A stretch of 64,000 nucleotides of DNA from Tunturiibacter gelidiferens (lineage in GTDB: Bacteria; Acidobacteriota; Terriglobia; Terriglobales; Acidobacteriaceae). The notes under the pieces were generated by a model. The model had not been told where the DNA came from and made no database searches. It saw only the letters and a program-made list of their open reading frames with translations. Location: assembly GCF_014201335.1 (NCBI RefSeq), contig NZ_JACHEB010000001.1, positions 124,001 to 188,000 on the forward strand. Direction: 5' to 3'. Shown here one piece after another: positions 34,361 through 43,436 of the stretch (positions are counted from its first letter, which is position 1; every line of letters begins with the position of its first letter). The translations under genes were made by a program, and so were the position numbers.

Positions 34361-36568
34361 TCATCGCAGATAGGCCTCGGTCAAGCCTCCGTCAACCGGA
34401 ATCAAATGCCCTGTCGTGCATCGCGCCTGAGGTCCCGCAAGAAACAGAATCGCCCGCGCGCAATCCTTGGGATCGATGGGCTGGTGCGTCAGCGTCCGCG
34501 TTGCATAAAACTGGGCCAGCACATTTCGTAGTTCATCGTCGGAGCTCTTGTCGTCGAAAGGCAATTTATATTTCTTCAAAGAAGCAACTACTCGATCTCG
34601 CGGAAACATCGTTGAGCCTTTTACGACGGTGGCGGGGCTGATGCCATTAACTCGCACATGAGGAGAAAGCGTGACCGCCAGTTCCCGCACCAGATGACTC
34701 AGAGCTGCCTTACTAACGTCGTAAGCTTCACTCCCTCGCTTAGCGACAACCGCATTCGCCGAACTGGTTAGCACGACGCTGGCGTCGATTCCCTGTTGCG
34801 CAAATATCTTCGCAGCCTCGTCCGTCAACAGATAGTTGGCCGTAACATTAACTTCCAACGTCAATGCCCATTGAGCATCGCTGATAACTCCATCCGGCGA
34901 GGATGGAAACAGCGCCGCCGTGTTGACTAGAATGTCGATGCCACCAAACTGTTTGATCGTCGCATCCAGCGCAGCTTTGATCGCCTTGCGGTCCCGAATA
35001 TCGATGCTCGTCCATCCCACTGCCTCCTTGCCTGAGATTGCCGCGGTCTCAAGCGCAACGGCCTCCGCACCTCTCACGTCGCGGTCCGCTACCATCACGT
35101 GCGCACCATGCTCAGCCGCCAACAACGCAACCTCGCGACCAATCCCGCTACCTCCGCCGACGACGAGAACAATCCGCCGGCTCAACTCTTTCTCCGGTGG
35201 CTGGCGTCGAATCTTTGCCTCCTCCAGCTTCCAGTATTCGATCCGAAAGGCCTCGCTGGGAGGCAGCGCCACGTAATTCTCATAAACTGTAAATTGATCC
35301 GCTGTCGCAGCTGGACCAGCTTGAGGGATCTCCTTGCAATCCTCTCCAGTCCCAAGAGCACCGGCGCTCTTCATCACACCAATCGCATTAATGTAGAACT
35401 CGCCCGTGATCCGCGCTTCAGCTTTATTTTTTCCGAAGCTAAACATGCCCAGACCCGGCGCCAGCACTACTGTCGGGCTGGAATCCCGCACCGCGGGCGA
35501 CTCCTTCACCGCATAACGGCTGTAATACTCCGCATAATCCGCACGGTACGTCTCCAGGGCGATGTCGATCAACTCCTCTAATTCAGTAGGGTCACCCTCT
35601 GGATTCCACTTGATAAACATCGGACGAATCTTAGTGCGGATGAAGTGATCCGGGCAGCTTGTTCCCAGATGAGCCAGCCTCTCTGCCTGAGCAGAGTTCA
35701 CAAACTCCAAAACCTCTGATGCATCGCTGAAGTTCCCGATCCATCGCTGCTTTCGCGAAACAACTCCACGCAGATACGGCATGATTCGCAGCGCAATCTC
35801 TGCGCGATCCTCGCGACTTTTTACCCGGGCACCAGCGAAATGTTTGTGCCCGGCGACCGACGCATGCCGCTCGATAAACTGTCCTATTTGATCGATGATC
35901 ATGATCGTATTCAGATAGCTCTCGCGTTGCGTATCCCCCCATGTAAACAGCCCATGGCCACCCAGCACAACTCCATCGCAACCGGGGCTGGCTTCGACGA
36001 CTTCCCGCATCATCATCCCTAACTCGAAGCCCGGTCGCTGCCAGGGTAACCAGACCAACTTGTGGCCGAATTCCTTGTTAAACTCCTCCATTTTGATCTT
36101 CCCGTTCGCGGACGCGGCCAGCGCGATCCCCCAGTCCGGATGTAAATGATCCACGTGTGCAAACGGCAGAAACGCATGGAGAGGAGTGTCAATAGATGCG
36201 GCTACAGGGTTATTCCCAAACGTACACAAGGGGTACAAATCAACCATCTCATCTTCCAACTCGACGCCGCGGTACACCCTCTCCAATGACAGTAACTTCT
36301 CCAAGTAAAGAGTCGCGAACCCAGTGCGCTTGATGCTCCCGAGATCGCCGCCACTCCCCTTCACCCAGAGAACCTGCATTGGCCTCGAATCCAGGGGGTC
36401 AGAATGATCCAGCTTCGAGCTTGTATTGCCTCCGCCAAAGTTCGTGATCCGCAGGTCCGATCCCAACAGATTCGACCGGTATCTCAAAAGCTCCGGCCCA
36501 TCCAAAGTTCCCGCAACCGCCTCATCCCAACGATCTTCAAGAACACGAAGACCCTTCTGTGCTGTCAT
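34361..36568 (-). CDS. rhaD: Rhamnulose-1-phosphate aldolase/lactaldehyde dehydrogenase fusion
   Basis: A 735-residue bifunctional enzyme (rhaD-aldolase/SDR type). ATG 36568 follows GGGGGAA; the frame stays open upstream to 36637. Residues 1-430 are the class II aldolase-like part ('GGGNTSSKLDHSDP', 'FLPFAHVDHLHPDWG' with the metal His pairs, 'VLGGHGLFTWGDT'); it splits rhamnulose-1-P to DHAP and L-lactaldehyde. Residues 470-735 are an SDR domain ('VVGGGSGIGREVALLAAEHG', 'YDVSKAALSHL'). The SDR part is thought to oxidise lactaldehyde to lactate, which fits lutABC next door. An operator-like motif lies upstream at 36663. Confidence 0.93.
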   Translation of the reverse strand: MTAQKGLRVLEDRWDEAVAGTLDGPELLRYRSNLLGSDLRITNFGGGNTSSKLDHSDPLDSRPMQVLWVKGSGGDLGSIKRTGFATLYLEKLLSLERVYRGVELEDEMVDLYPLCTFGNNPVAASIDTPLHAFLPFAHVDHLHPDWGIALAASANGKIKMEEFNKEFGHKLVWLPWQRPGFELGMMMREVVEASPGCDGVVLGGHGLFTWGDTQRESYLNTIMIIDQIGQFIERHASVAGHKHFAGARVKSREDRAEIALRIMPYLRGVVSRKQRWIGNFSDASEVLEFVNSAQAERLAHLGTSCPDHFIRTKIRPMFIKWNPEGDPTELEELIDIALETYRADYAEYYSRYAVKESPAVRDSSPTVVLAPGLGMFSFGKNKAEARITGEFYINAIGVMKSAGALGTGEDCKEIPQAGPAATADQFTVYENYVALPPSEAFRIEYWKLEEAKIRRQPPEKELSRRIVLVVGGGSGIGREVALLAAEHGAHVMVADRDVRGAEAVALETAAISGKEAVGWTSIDIRDRKAIKAALDATIKQFGGIDILVNTAALFPSSPDGVISDAQWALTLEVNVTANYLLTDEAAKIFAQQGIDASVVLTSSANAVVAKRGSEAYDVSKAALSHLVRELAVTLSPHVRVNGISPATVVKGSTMFPRDRVVASLKKYKLPFDDKSSDDELRNVLAQFYATRTLTHQPIDPKDCARAILFLAGPQARCTTGHLIPVDGGLTEAYLR

Positions 36569-36662
36569 ACATTCCCCCGTCGTACCGGCTACTGAAACGC
36601 CAGGATCATCATTCCACACGAAACACCAATACGGCAACTATTTCCAATGAGAAAATTCATTA

Positions 36663-36680
36663 GAAAATAGCCGCTATTGA
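36663..36680. promoter_or_regulatory. Operator-like motif upstream of rhaD fusion
   Basis: On the minus strand TCAATAGCGGCTATTTTC, containing the palindrome AATAGC-G-GCTATT, about 95 bases before ATG 36568. It matches motifs at 39216 and 42163 (consensus TCAATAGnGnnTATwTT). Confidence 0.6.
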
Positions 36681-36789
36681 CACCCGAGAGCGGAGGTGAC
36701 AGCTTCTTTAGAACATATGGGATCTGCAGAACTGCAACGTCTAAACTACGACGCGCCACTTGTGATCCCCTCTTACTCCAGACTAGGGG

Positions 36790-37878
36790 TCAGTCGAGCA
36801 ATTCCCGTGTCACCACCTTGTGGGCGACATAGTTGTAGGGAGCCACCGTCTGGCCGCGCAGCAGCGACAGTCCAAGATGCATCAGGCTCGGCCCATACGA
36901 CGCAGCCTCGTGGGACACCGACGCAATGAGTGGCGATCGATCTCTCCGCATCTCCGCAACTGCCTCCGCGATGCAGTCCTGTCCCACAATCACAACATGC
37001 TTGTCTCGCTTGTTCTCACGGACTGCATCGACCGCGCCTAATGCGCTTGAATCTGTCGCCGCAGCAATCAAGATGTGCTTGTTTTTCGGATGCCGCTGCA
37101 GAAAATCAGACACCAGCATTTTGCTTCGGTCCCGCATTCCCCGTCCGTCAATTCTCACATATGACTCCACCGGCAGATCGGCAATCCCGCTGCGAATCCC
37201 CTCGAACGCACCCACAATTCTGCTCTGCACCAGTTGCCCAGCCTCGGGCAGGTCCAGTCCAATCACCCAATCCACCCGACCACCCCAGTTCGCCATCGCG
37301 TACGCCGCAAGCGTCTCGCCCGCCTCAATTCCCACCCGGTAGTTATCCACTCCAAAGTAGGTGGCGTGAGGATGCGGGATATCAATCGCGATCAACGGAA
37401 TGTTTGCCTCCGCTATCTTGTCTGCAATTATCGGAGCAACCTCTTGCTCCACTTGGAATTCAATGATCAGATCAACCTTGCTTCGAACGAACTCCTCCGC
37501 ATTCTTTAGCGCAGTTGCTGCGTCGTAGCAATTGTCAAGGACCAGCAGATCGACTCCAACTGAAGCCGCTGCATCTTTCAAACTCTCTGTTACCTCATTG
37601 GAAAAGGGCATCTCTGCGCTCTGCCCGGCAAACCCGAATCGTAGCTTCTTCTCCCGTGTCACCTGTCGGTAGAGGCCATCTGGCGACTGCGAAAGATACC
37701 CGCGGTGCACGAACGTCTTTAAAACCCGATAGACCGTGGTCTTTGAGATGCGCGTCTGCCGATGGACCGACTCAAGCGTCATTGGCTGGTTTTCCGCCTG
37801 TAGAAGTTCGAGAATATCCAGGGCCTTGGACAGGACGGGAATCAAATAAAGTCGCTTCGTCGTTTTACGTGCCGCCAT
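36790..37878 (-). CDS. IclR-HTH/sugar-binding fusion regulator of rhamnose cluster
   Basis: A 362-residue regulator. ATG 37878 follows AGGAG. Residues 10-75 are an IclR-type winged helix ('ALDILELLQAENQPMTLESV', 'TRISKTTVYRVLKTFVHRG'); residues 80-355 are a Type-1 periplasmic-binding fold (Peripla_BP_4) as in LacI or ribose-binding proteins, with 'VDLIIEFQVEQE', 'PLIAIDIPHPHATYFGVDN', 'ILIAAATDSSALGAVDAVREN' and 'VVIVGQDCIAEAVAEMRRD'. IclR proteins normally carry their own ligand domain, so this combination is unusual. Placed between rhaI and rhaD, it likely senses rhamnose or rhamnulose and acts on TCAATAGnGnn motifs. Confidence 0.88.
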   Translation of the reverse strand: MAARKTTKRLYLIPVLSKALDILELLQAENQPMTLESVHRQTRISKTTVYRVLKTFVHRGYLSQSPDGLYRQVTREKKLRFGFAGQSAEMPFSNEVTESLKDAAASVGVDLLVLDNCYDAATALKNAEEFVRSKVDLIIEFQVEQEVAPIIADKIAEANIPLIAIDIPHPHATYFGVDNYRVGIEAGETLAAYAMANWGGRVDWVIGLDLPEAGQLVQSRIVGAFEGIRSGIADLPVESYVRIDGRGMRDRSKMLVSDFLQRHPKNKHILIAAATDSSALGAVDAVRENKRDKHVVIVGQDCIAEAVAEMRRDRSPLIASVSHEAASYGPSLMHLGLSLLRGQTVAPYNYVAHKVVTRELLD

Positions 37879-37940
37879 AGTCTCCTGCTGAGGAACAATC
37901 AATCAGCCGTTCCATTATGTGGCAAGGCAACCGCGTTTCG

Positions 37941-37963
37941 TTAATGAAATAAACAATCTATGA
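37941..37963. promoter_or_regulatory. Weaker operator-like motif upstream of regulator
   Basis: Minus-strand TCATAGATTGTTTATTTCATTAA resembles the TCAATAGnGnnTATwTT motif of the three rhamnose promoters with one base missing. It could provide autoregulation; the match is weak. Confidence 0.3.
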
Positions 37964-37991
37964 AAGCAGGAGCCTGCTGCTCGGCTATCTA

Positions 37992-39191
37992 TCAGGCATA
38001 CCGGAATTCGCTGCGTGCATTTTGGCTGTTCCGTTCCTGCGTGATCTTCTCCACATAACCGCTGTCCCTCAGAGCCTTCAAGGGCTCTGAAGGAAGCCCG
38101 CGTGCCTCCCGCCACTCCCGCACCAACGGTCGAACGTCCTGCCAGAAGGCCCCGCGGAAGCACTCCTCCGCCTCCACCAAGTGGCACTCCTGTTGCAATT
38201 CGGCAAGCCGAGCCCTGTCCACAAGCGCCGCCTTCGCATAGATCTCCTGCGCAGTGACCACCGTCTGCACCATTGCTTCGATCTTACCCTTCAAGTTATG
38301 ACTCTGATCGATCATGAACGCAATCTGCGCCTGATCATCGTTCCCAACGCTCAAAATCTCATGAAAGATTCGGAACACCTGGTAAGGGTCAATAGACCCT
38401 AGCGTCAAATCGTCATCTGCATACTTCCGGTCGTTGAAGTGGAATCCGCCCAACGCCCCCAGGTGCAGGAGCCACGCGACAATCTGTTCGATATTCGTGC
38501 CTTGATAATGATGCCCGGTATCCACCAGTACCTTCGCCTTCGGTCCCGCCCGCCGAGCCAACTCCAGCGCCATTCCCCAGTCAGCAATATCTGTATGATA
38601 AAAAGCCGGCTCAAAGGGCTTATACTCCACGAGCATCCGTTGCCCTTCACCCAGAGCCGCGTGCGTTTCACCCAGCACCTCTTCCATCCATCCAATGCGC
38701 CTCCGAATACTCTGCGTGCCCGGATAGTTTGAGCCATCCGCAATCCACATCGAAACATCCTGCGACCCCAGCGCCCTCCCGATCTCGACTGAATCCAGCA
38801 GGTGCGCCAGCGCATTGCCGCGAATCTCTGCGCTCGGATTGGCAATTGAACCATACTTATATTCCGCATCCTGAAAAAGGTTTGGATTGATCGATCCCGA
38901 CTTCACACCATACTTCTTCTCGAGTGCTTGGATCGCCGGAACATCTGCCCTCCCACCCGGAAGATCCCACAAGACGTGCAGTGCGACCGTAGGACTCGCT
39001 CCGGTCAAGGCATTTACCTGCGCAGCATCCGCGAACTTTTCTTCAATTGTCGTTGCTGCGCCACCCTGCACAAACTTGCCAAACCGGGTACCAGTATTCG
39101 CGAAACCCCACGACGGCACCTCGATACGAAAAGCATCCAGAGCCGTCCATACACGATCACGTGCTGCGTTTGTTGCGATCCCCAAATCCAT
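37992..39191 (-). CDS. rhaI: L-rhamnose isomerase
   Basis: A 399-residue TIM-barrel enzyme of the Pseudomonas stutzeri (RhaI) type. It interconverts L-rhamnose and L-rhamnulose using Mn2+. 'WDLPGGRADVPAIQALEKKYG' near 94, metal-site regions 'VLVDTGHHYQGTNIEQIVAW' near 235 and 'LGGFHFNDRKYADDDLTLGS' near 262, and 'FMIDQSHNLKGKIEAMVQTV' near 305. Operator-like TCAATAG motif at 39216, 25 bases before ATG 39191. Confidence 0.95.
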   Translation of the reverse strand: MDLGIATNAARDRVWTALDAFRIEVPSWGFANTGTRFGKFVQGGAATTIEEKFADAAQVNALTGASPTVALHVLWDLPGGRADVPAIQALEKKYGVKSGSINPNLFQDAEYKYGSIANPSAEIRGNALAHLLDSVEIGRALGSQDVSMWIADGSNYPGTQSIRRRIGWMEEVLGETHAALGEGQRMLVEYKPFEPAFYHTDIADWGMALELARRAGPKAKVLVDTGHHYQGTNIEQIVAWLLHLGALGGFHFNDRKYADDDLTLGSIDPYQVFRIFHEILSVGNDDQAQIAFMIDQSHNLKGKIEAMVQTVVTAQEIYAKAALVDRARLAELQQECHLVEAEECFRGAFWQDVRPLVREWREARGLPSEPLKALRDSGYVEKITQERNSQNARSEFRYA

Positions 39192-39215
39192 TTGCAGGCT
39201 CGTTTTCCCTAAGTA

Positions 39216-39234
39216 GAAATATACTCTCTATTGA
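39216..39234. promoter_or_regulatory. Operator-like motif upstream of rhaI
   Basis: Minus-strand TCAATAGAGAGTATATTTC, 25 bases before the rhaI start. Shares TCAATAG-N-G-NN-TAT with the motifs at 36663 and 42163. Confidence 0.6.
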
Positions 39235-39269
39235 AACATTCAAAGGTTGCACCATTTCGAGGGGATTTG

Positions 39270-39965
39270 TCAAAGAGTTTCTCTCTCAAAACCTGACCTC
39301 ATCAAAACTACATCCAGAAAGCGCGGCCCATGCACCCCCTTGATCCGCGTCATTTCAATGTCCGCGGTGGCCGATGGTCCCGAGAAAAAAGTTGTCGGCA
39401 GCTCAGCCGTCTCCTGGAGTCGAGCCATCGCCTCCGACACAGTCTCCACAACATCCTCCTCACGCACCACGCACAACTGATAGTCCGGAACCAGCGTCAC
39501 CGCCCGCCTTCCCTGCCCTGGAACATTCTGCAATATCACTGTGCCGGTCTCTGCAATCGCCATGGTCGATCCGGTCATCACGCCATCAAATCTGTCCAAA
39601 TCCTCCGGAGACAAACCTTCGTCTTCTACAAACTCAACCCCGACCGGCAACCACTGCTTTGCAATCCCGGCCGGCACAAGCATTCGCGTCTTTCCGCGCT
39701 CAGAAAGCAGCTTGGCCACGATCGCGGACACGCCGTCTCGCCCAACACGAACAACGTTTGCGTCATAATCCCGAAGGCGATCTTCCAGCAACTCCAGCAC
39801 AGCCTCCCTGCCTCGGGTAGCCGTTCGCCGATACTCTCGGGGCAGTCGAGCCCACCCAGCCCTGGCGACCTCTGCATTCGAAACCCCGCCCGTAGCCGCA
39901 CGAATCCGCTGAAGAATTTCCGCCCTGGCTGAACCCAAAGATGCAGCACCTATATCAACTCCCAT
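39270..39965 (-). CDS. lutC: Lactate utilization protein LutC (LUD domain)
   Basis: A 231-residue LUD-domain protein. GGGGGAC precedes ATG 39965, which overlaps the end of lutB by eleven bases; longer frames lack support. Family marks: 'EILQRIRAAT', 'LVPAGIAKQWLP', 'DGVMTGSTMAIAETGTVIL' and 'LVPDYQLCVVREEDVVETV'. LutC is part of the LutABC complex that oxidises L-lactate to pyruvate. Confidence 0.93.
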   Translation of the reverse strand: MGVDIGAASLGSARAEILQRIRAATGGVSNAEVARAGWARLPREYRRTATRGREAVLELLEDRLRDYDANVVRVGRDGVSAIVAKLLSERGKTRMLVPAGIAKQWLPVGVEFVEDEGLSPEDLDRFDGVMTGSTMAIAETGTVILQNVPGQGRRAVTLVPDYQLCVVREEDVVETVSEAMARLQETAELPTTFFSGPSATADIEMTRIKGVHGPRFLDVVLMRSGFERETL

Positions 39966-41397
39966 GCGTCCCCCGTTTCTCCCACCAGTCTCGAAACGTC
40001 TCCTGAGGCATCTCCTGCAAATCCCTCGCCTTGGTCCATCCACCTAGCATCCCCGGCAGCCATCCGATCCATCCCGCGCCCTTCTCATCCCTCCGCACCA
40101 GCGGAGCCTCAGCCATGCGTCCCATACGCTGCGCTGCCCGAAATCGCTGCTCGCTGAGAAAAATCATCCCCATCGTCTTCATCGCGAGTGCCTCGATATT
40201 CAGCGGCCCGTTCTGCTTCACAACCTTATTCCGCAGGTGAATCAGCACCTCAGGAATATTGATCTTCACCGGACAAACCTCATAGCAGGCTCCACAAAGC
40301 GACGAGGCATATGGCAGCGACTGCGCATGATGCATCTCCTGCAACTGCGGAGTTAGAATCGCTCCAATCGGCCCTGCATACACGCTCCCATAAGCATGCC
40401 CACCGGTCTGTCGATACACCGGACAAGCATTCTGACAGGCTCCGCACCGGATGCAGTTCAGGGTCTGCCGTCCCTCCGCATCTGCCAAAATCTCCGTGCG
40501 TGCATTGTCCATCAGCACCACATGAAACGCACGCGGGCCATCCGAGGCGTTTACGCCAGTCCAGATCGAGTTATAAGGGTTCATCCTCTCGCCGGTGGCC
40601 GAACGAGGCAACAATTGAAACAAAACTTCCAGGTCCGCAAACCGCGGCACTACCTTGTCGATCCCTGCCACCGTAATGAGTGTTTCTGGCAACGTCAAAC
40701 ACATCCGGCCGTTGCCCTCGCTCTCCACGATGCAAACACCGCCAGTCTCTGCAATGAGAAAATTGGCTCCACTCACTCCCGTCTTCACCCGCAGAAACTT
40801 CTCCCGCAAGAATATCCGTGCTGCATCGGCCAAATCCTCAGGCCGCTCGCCGAGTTTCGGCAGATTCATCTCTCGCCGAAAGATCTCCCTGATTTGCTGT
40901 CGATTCTTGTGCAGCGCCGGCACCACAATATGCGAAGGCTGGTCGTGCCCCAACTGAATAATCAACTCTGCCAGATCCGTCTCGTAGGGGTGAATCCCTG
41001 CAGCCTCTAGCGCCGAGTTCAACTGAATCTCTTCAGTCGTCATCGACTTGATCTTAATCACCTCATCCGACCTCGAAGCCTTCACCAACCCGACGATAAT
41101 CTGTTGAGCCTCCGCCGCATCCCGAGCCCAATGCACGACCCCACCAGCCCGGGTGCAATTGGCTTCAAACTCCTCCAGATAGAAATCCAGATTCTCCATT
41201 GTGTGCTGACGAATCTGCTTCCCGGCCTCGCGCAGTTCCTGCCAATCCGGCATCTCGGCCACCACGCGAGCCCGCTTGGCCTGAATCATATCCGTGGCAT
41301 GGCGAACATTCCGTCGCAGCTGCCCATCTTTCATCGCAGCCCTGGCCGCCATCGGAAAAACCGGAGCAGTCTTCGGATCCAAGGCGCTCCCGCTCAC
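39955..41397 (-). CDS. lutB: Lactate utilization iron-sulfur protein LutB
   Basis: A 480-residue protein. N-terminal LUD domain (residues 70-300, 'IAETGGVCIVESEGNGRMC') and two [4Fe-4S] ferredoxin-like clusters: 'CIRCGACQNACPVYR' near 310-324 and 'CGACYEVCPVKINIPEVL' near 363-380. It passes electrons from lactate oxidation. Start ATG 41397 overlaps the lutA stop (ATGA). Middle gene of lutABC. Confidence 0.95.
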   Translation of the reverse strand: MSGSALDPKTAPVFPMAARAAMKDGQLRRNVRHATDMIQAKRARVVAEMPDWQELREAGKQIRQHTMENLDFYLEEFEANCTRAGGVVHWARDAAEAQQIIVGLVKASRSDEVIKIKSMTTEEIQLNSALEAAGIHPYETDLAELIIQLGHDQPSHIVVPALHKNRQQIREIFRREMNLPKLGERPEDLADAARIFLREKFLRVKTGVSGANFLIAETGGVCIVESEGNGRMCLTLPETLITVAGIDKVVPRFADLEVLFQLLPRSATGERMNPYNSIWTGVNASDGPRAFHVVLMDNARTEILADAEGRQTLNCIRCGACQNACPVYRQTGGHAYGSVYAGPIGAILTPQLQEMHHAQSLPYASSLCGACYEVCPVKINIPEVLIHLRNKVVKQNGPLNIEALAMKTMGMIFLSEQRFRAAQRMGRMAEAPLVRRDEKGAGWIGWLPGMLGGWTKARDLQEMPQETFRDWWEKRGTHGS

Positions 41398-42134
41398 AGT
41401 CCCGCCCCCTCATCTGCAGCCAATATCTCCGCAAGATGGAGCGTCTTCACACCAGTCTTCTGTCGGTGCAAAGCCCCCTGAATGTGCATCAAACAACTGT
41501 TATCGCAAGCCGTACACACCTCCGCGCCAGTCCCTAAAACAGTGCTGATCTTCTCCTCAAGCATCGCACTCGAAACATCCGCATTCTTCACGGCAAACGT
41601 TCCGCCAAACCCGCAGCACTGTTCCAGCCCATCCAACTCAACCAGATCAATTCCCCGCACCGCCTTTAGCAAACGCACCGGTCCATCGCCCAGTCCAAGA
41701 TTTCGTAGCCCATGACAACTAGCGTGATACGTCACCCGATGAGGATAGTAGGCCCCCACATCCTCCAGTCCCAACCGCTTTGTCAGGAACTCTGAGAACT
41801 CAAACACGCGGGGCAGCAACTGCGAAACTTCGGCGATCAATGCAGCATCCCCAATCTCGGCCGCCATCTTCGGATAATGATCCCGCATCATCGCGACGCA
41901 AGAGGATGAAGGCACCACGGCCGTCTCAGCCCCGCGAAACTGCTCCACAAACCGCTTCACCAGCGGCAAGGCCTCAGACTGGTACCCTGTATTCCAATGC
42001 ATCTGCCCACAACAGGTCTGTCCTGCAGGAAATTCCACCGTATGCCCCAGCCGTTCCAGCACCCGAACTACGGCCTTACCCGTATCAGGAAACAGCGTGT
42101 CGTTATAACAGGTAATAAATAGCGCAACTCGCAG
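41394..42134 (-). CDS. lutA: Lactate utilization protein LutA, CTG start
   Basis: A 246-residue CCG-domain protein of the lactate oxidation complex. Read from the conserved N-terminus 'RVALFITCYNDTLFPDTGKA', the first codon before R is CTG (42134-42132) with GGAGG five bases before it; the in-frame stop TGA lies just upstream, so no ATG, GTG or TTG is available there. An internal GTG at 42062 would remove the conserved first 24 residues and the CYND Cys. CCG motifs: 'GQTCCGQMHWNTGYQ' near 43 and 'LEQCCGFGGTFAVKNADVS' near 180. Confidence 0.9.
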   Translation of the reverse strand: MRVALFITCYNDTLFPDTGKAVVRVLERLGHTVEFPAGQTCCGQMHWNTGYQSEALPLVKRFVEQFRGAETAVVPSSSCVAMMRDHYPKMAAEIGDAALIAEVSQLLPRVFEFSEFLTKRLGLEDVGAYYPHRVTYHASCHGLRNLGLGDGPVRLLKAVRGIDLVELDGLEQCCGFGGTFAVKNADVSSAMLEEKISTVLGTGAEVCTACDNSCLMHIQGALHRQKTGVKTLHLAEILAADEGAGL

Positions 42135-42162
42135 GGTCGCCTCCGCCTCTCAAGCTAGAAAT

Positions 42163-42181
42163 TCAATAGGGATTATATTTC
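42163..42181. promoter_or_regulatory. Operator-like motif between lutA and rhaT
   Basis: TCAATAGGGATTATATTTC on the plus strand in the divergent space between lutABC and rhaT, 29 bases before the lutA start codon and 70 before rhaT. Third copy of the shared motif. Confidence 0.6.
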
Positions 42182-42250
42182 CCAATGCAACTTTCGTCAG
42201 GTACGATAGTACGCGCTCAGCAACCATCGTGAATCACGTAACGAGGTATC

Positions 42251-43417
42251 GTGGGAACCAACCCTTTTATCGGCGTCATCTTTCACTGGATCGGCGGTTT
42301 CGCCTCCGCCACAAATTTCATTCCTTTCCGCGGCATCAAGCGCTGGTCCTGGGAGATCTACTGGCTTGTCCAGGGCTTCGCAGCATGGATCATCACCCCT
42401 ATCGTACTTGCTTATATCTTCGTTCCCAACGTCTTCGGCATCCTCCGCCAGGTCCACGCCGACCCCTCGAGCCACGTCATTGGTTACGCATTTCTCTGGG
42501 GAGCGCTCTGGGGCATGGGCGGCCTTACCTTTGGCCTCGCCATCCGGTATCTCGGCATCGCTCTCGGCTACGCCATCGCTCTCGGCCTCTGCACTGCCTT
42601 CGGAACCCTCATACCTCCCATCTACGATGGCTCCATTCACACTATCCTGCACGAATCCTCCGGCCAAATCATCCTCTTCGGTGTCCTCGTCTGCCTAATC
42701 GCCGTATCCATCAATGGCGCCGCCGGTCTCTCCAAGGACCGTGAGATCACCCCAGAAGAAAAAGCCGAAGCCGGAGAGTCGGATTACAACTTTGGCAAAG
42801 GCATTGCCGTCGCCATCTTCGCTGGCATTATGAGTAGCTTCTTCGCTTTCGGACTTAAGGCAGGCAAACCCATCGGCGACATCGCCAAAACTCAACTCCT
42901 CGCCAACCATCGTCTGGATCTCTGGCAGAATCTCCCCATCCTTATTGTCGTTCTCTGGGGAGGTTTCCTAACTAACTTCATCTGGTCCGCGATCCTCATC
43001 CTGAAAAACCGCTCCATCAAGCAGTTCGCAGGTGAACCTGGCTATAACCCAATGCGCGCCTCTCACTCCTCAGGCGACACCCTCGTCGACTTTGACCCGC
43101 TCGATGCCTCCACCTATGACCGCCTCGCCCCCAAGACCCTCGCGGCCAACTACTTCTTTGCTGCCGCAGCTGGAATCATCTGGTATTTTCAGTTTTTCTT
43201 CTACTCGATGGGCCAGACAAAGATGGGCAAATACGACTTCTCAAGTTGGACCCTCCACATGGCCAGCATCATTATCTTCGCCACCCTGTGGGGTCTCATC
43301 TTCAAGGAATGGCACGGCACGAGCCGCCGCACCAAACTCCTCGTCTCCTGCGGCCTCTTTCTGCTTGTCAGCTCCACTTTGATAGTCGGGTACGGAAACT
43401 ACCTAAAAGCCAACTGA
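42251..43417 (+). CDS. rhaT: L-rhamnose-proton symporter
   Basis: A 388-residue permease of the RhaT family with ten predicted helices: 'NPFIGVIFHWIGGFASATNF', 'GYAFLWGALWGMGGLTFGLA', 'YLGIALGYAIALGLCTAFGT', 'PEEKAEAGESDYNFGKGIAV'. It imports L-rhamnose with protons. GTG start with ACGAGG six bases before it. Divergent from lutABC, so uptake and catabolism share a control region. Confidence 0.95.
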   Translation: MGTNPFIGVIFHWIGGFASATNFIPFRGIKRWSWEIYWLVQGFAAWIITPIVLAYIFVPNVFGILRQVHADPSSHVIGYAFLWGALWGMGGLTFGLAIRYLGIALGYAIALGLCTAFGTLIPPIYDGSIHTILHESSGQIILFGVLVCLIAVSINGAAGLSKDREITPEEKAEAGESDYNFGKGIAVAIFAGIMSSFFAFGLKAGKPIGDIAKTQLLANHRLDLWQNLPILIVVLWGGFLTNFIWSAILILKNRSIKQFAGEPGYNPMRASHSSGDTLVDFDPLDASTYDRLAPKTLAANYFFAAAAGIIWYFQFFFYSMGQTKMGKYDFSSWTLHMASIIIFATLWGLIFKEWHGTSRRTKLLVSCGLFLLVSSTLIVGYGNYLKAN

Positions 43418-43436
43418 GACTTTCCAAACAATCGAC

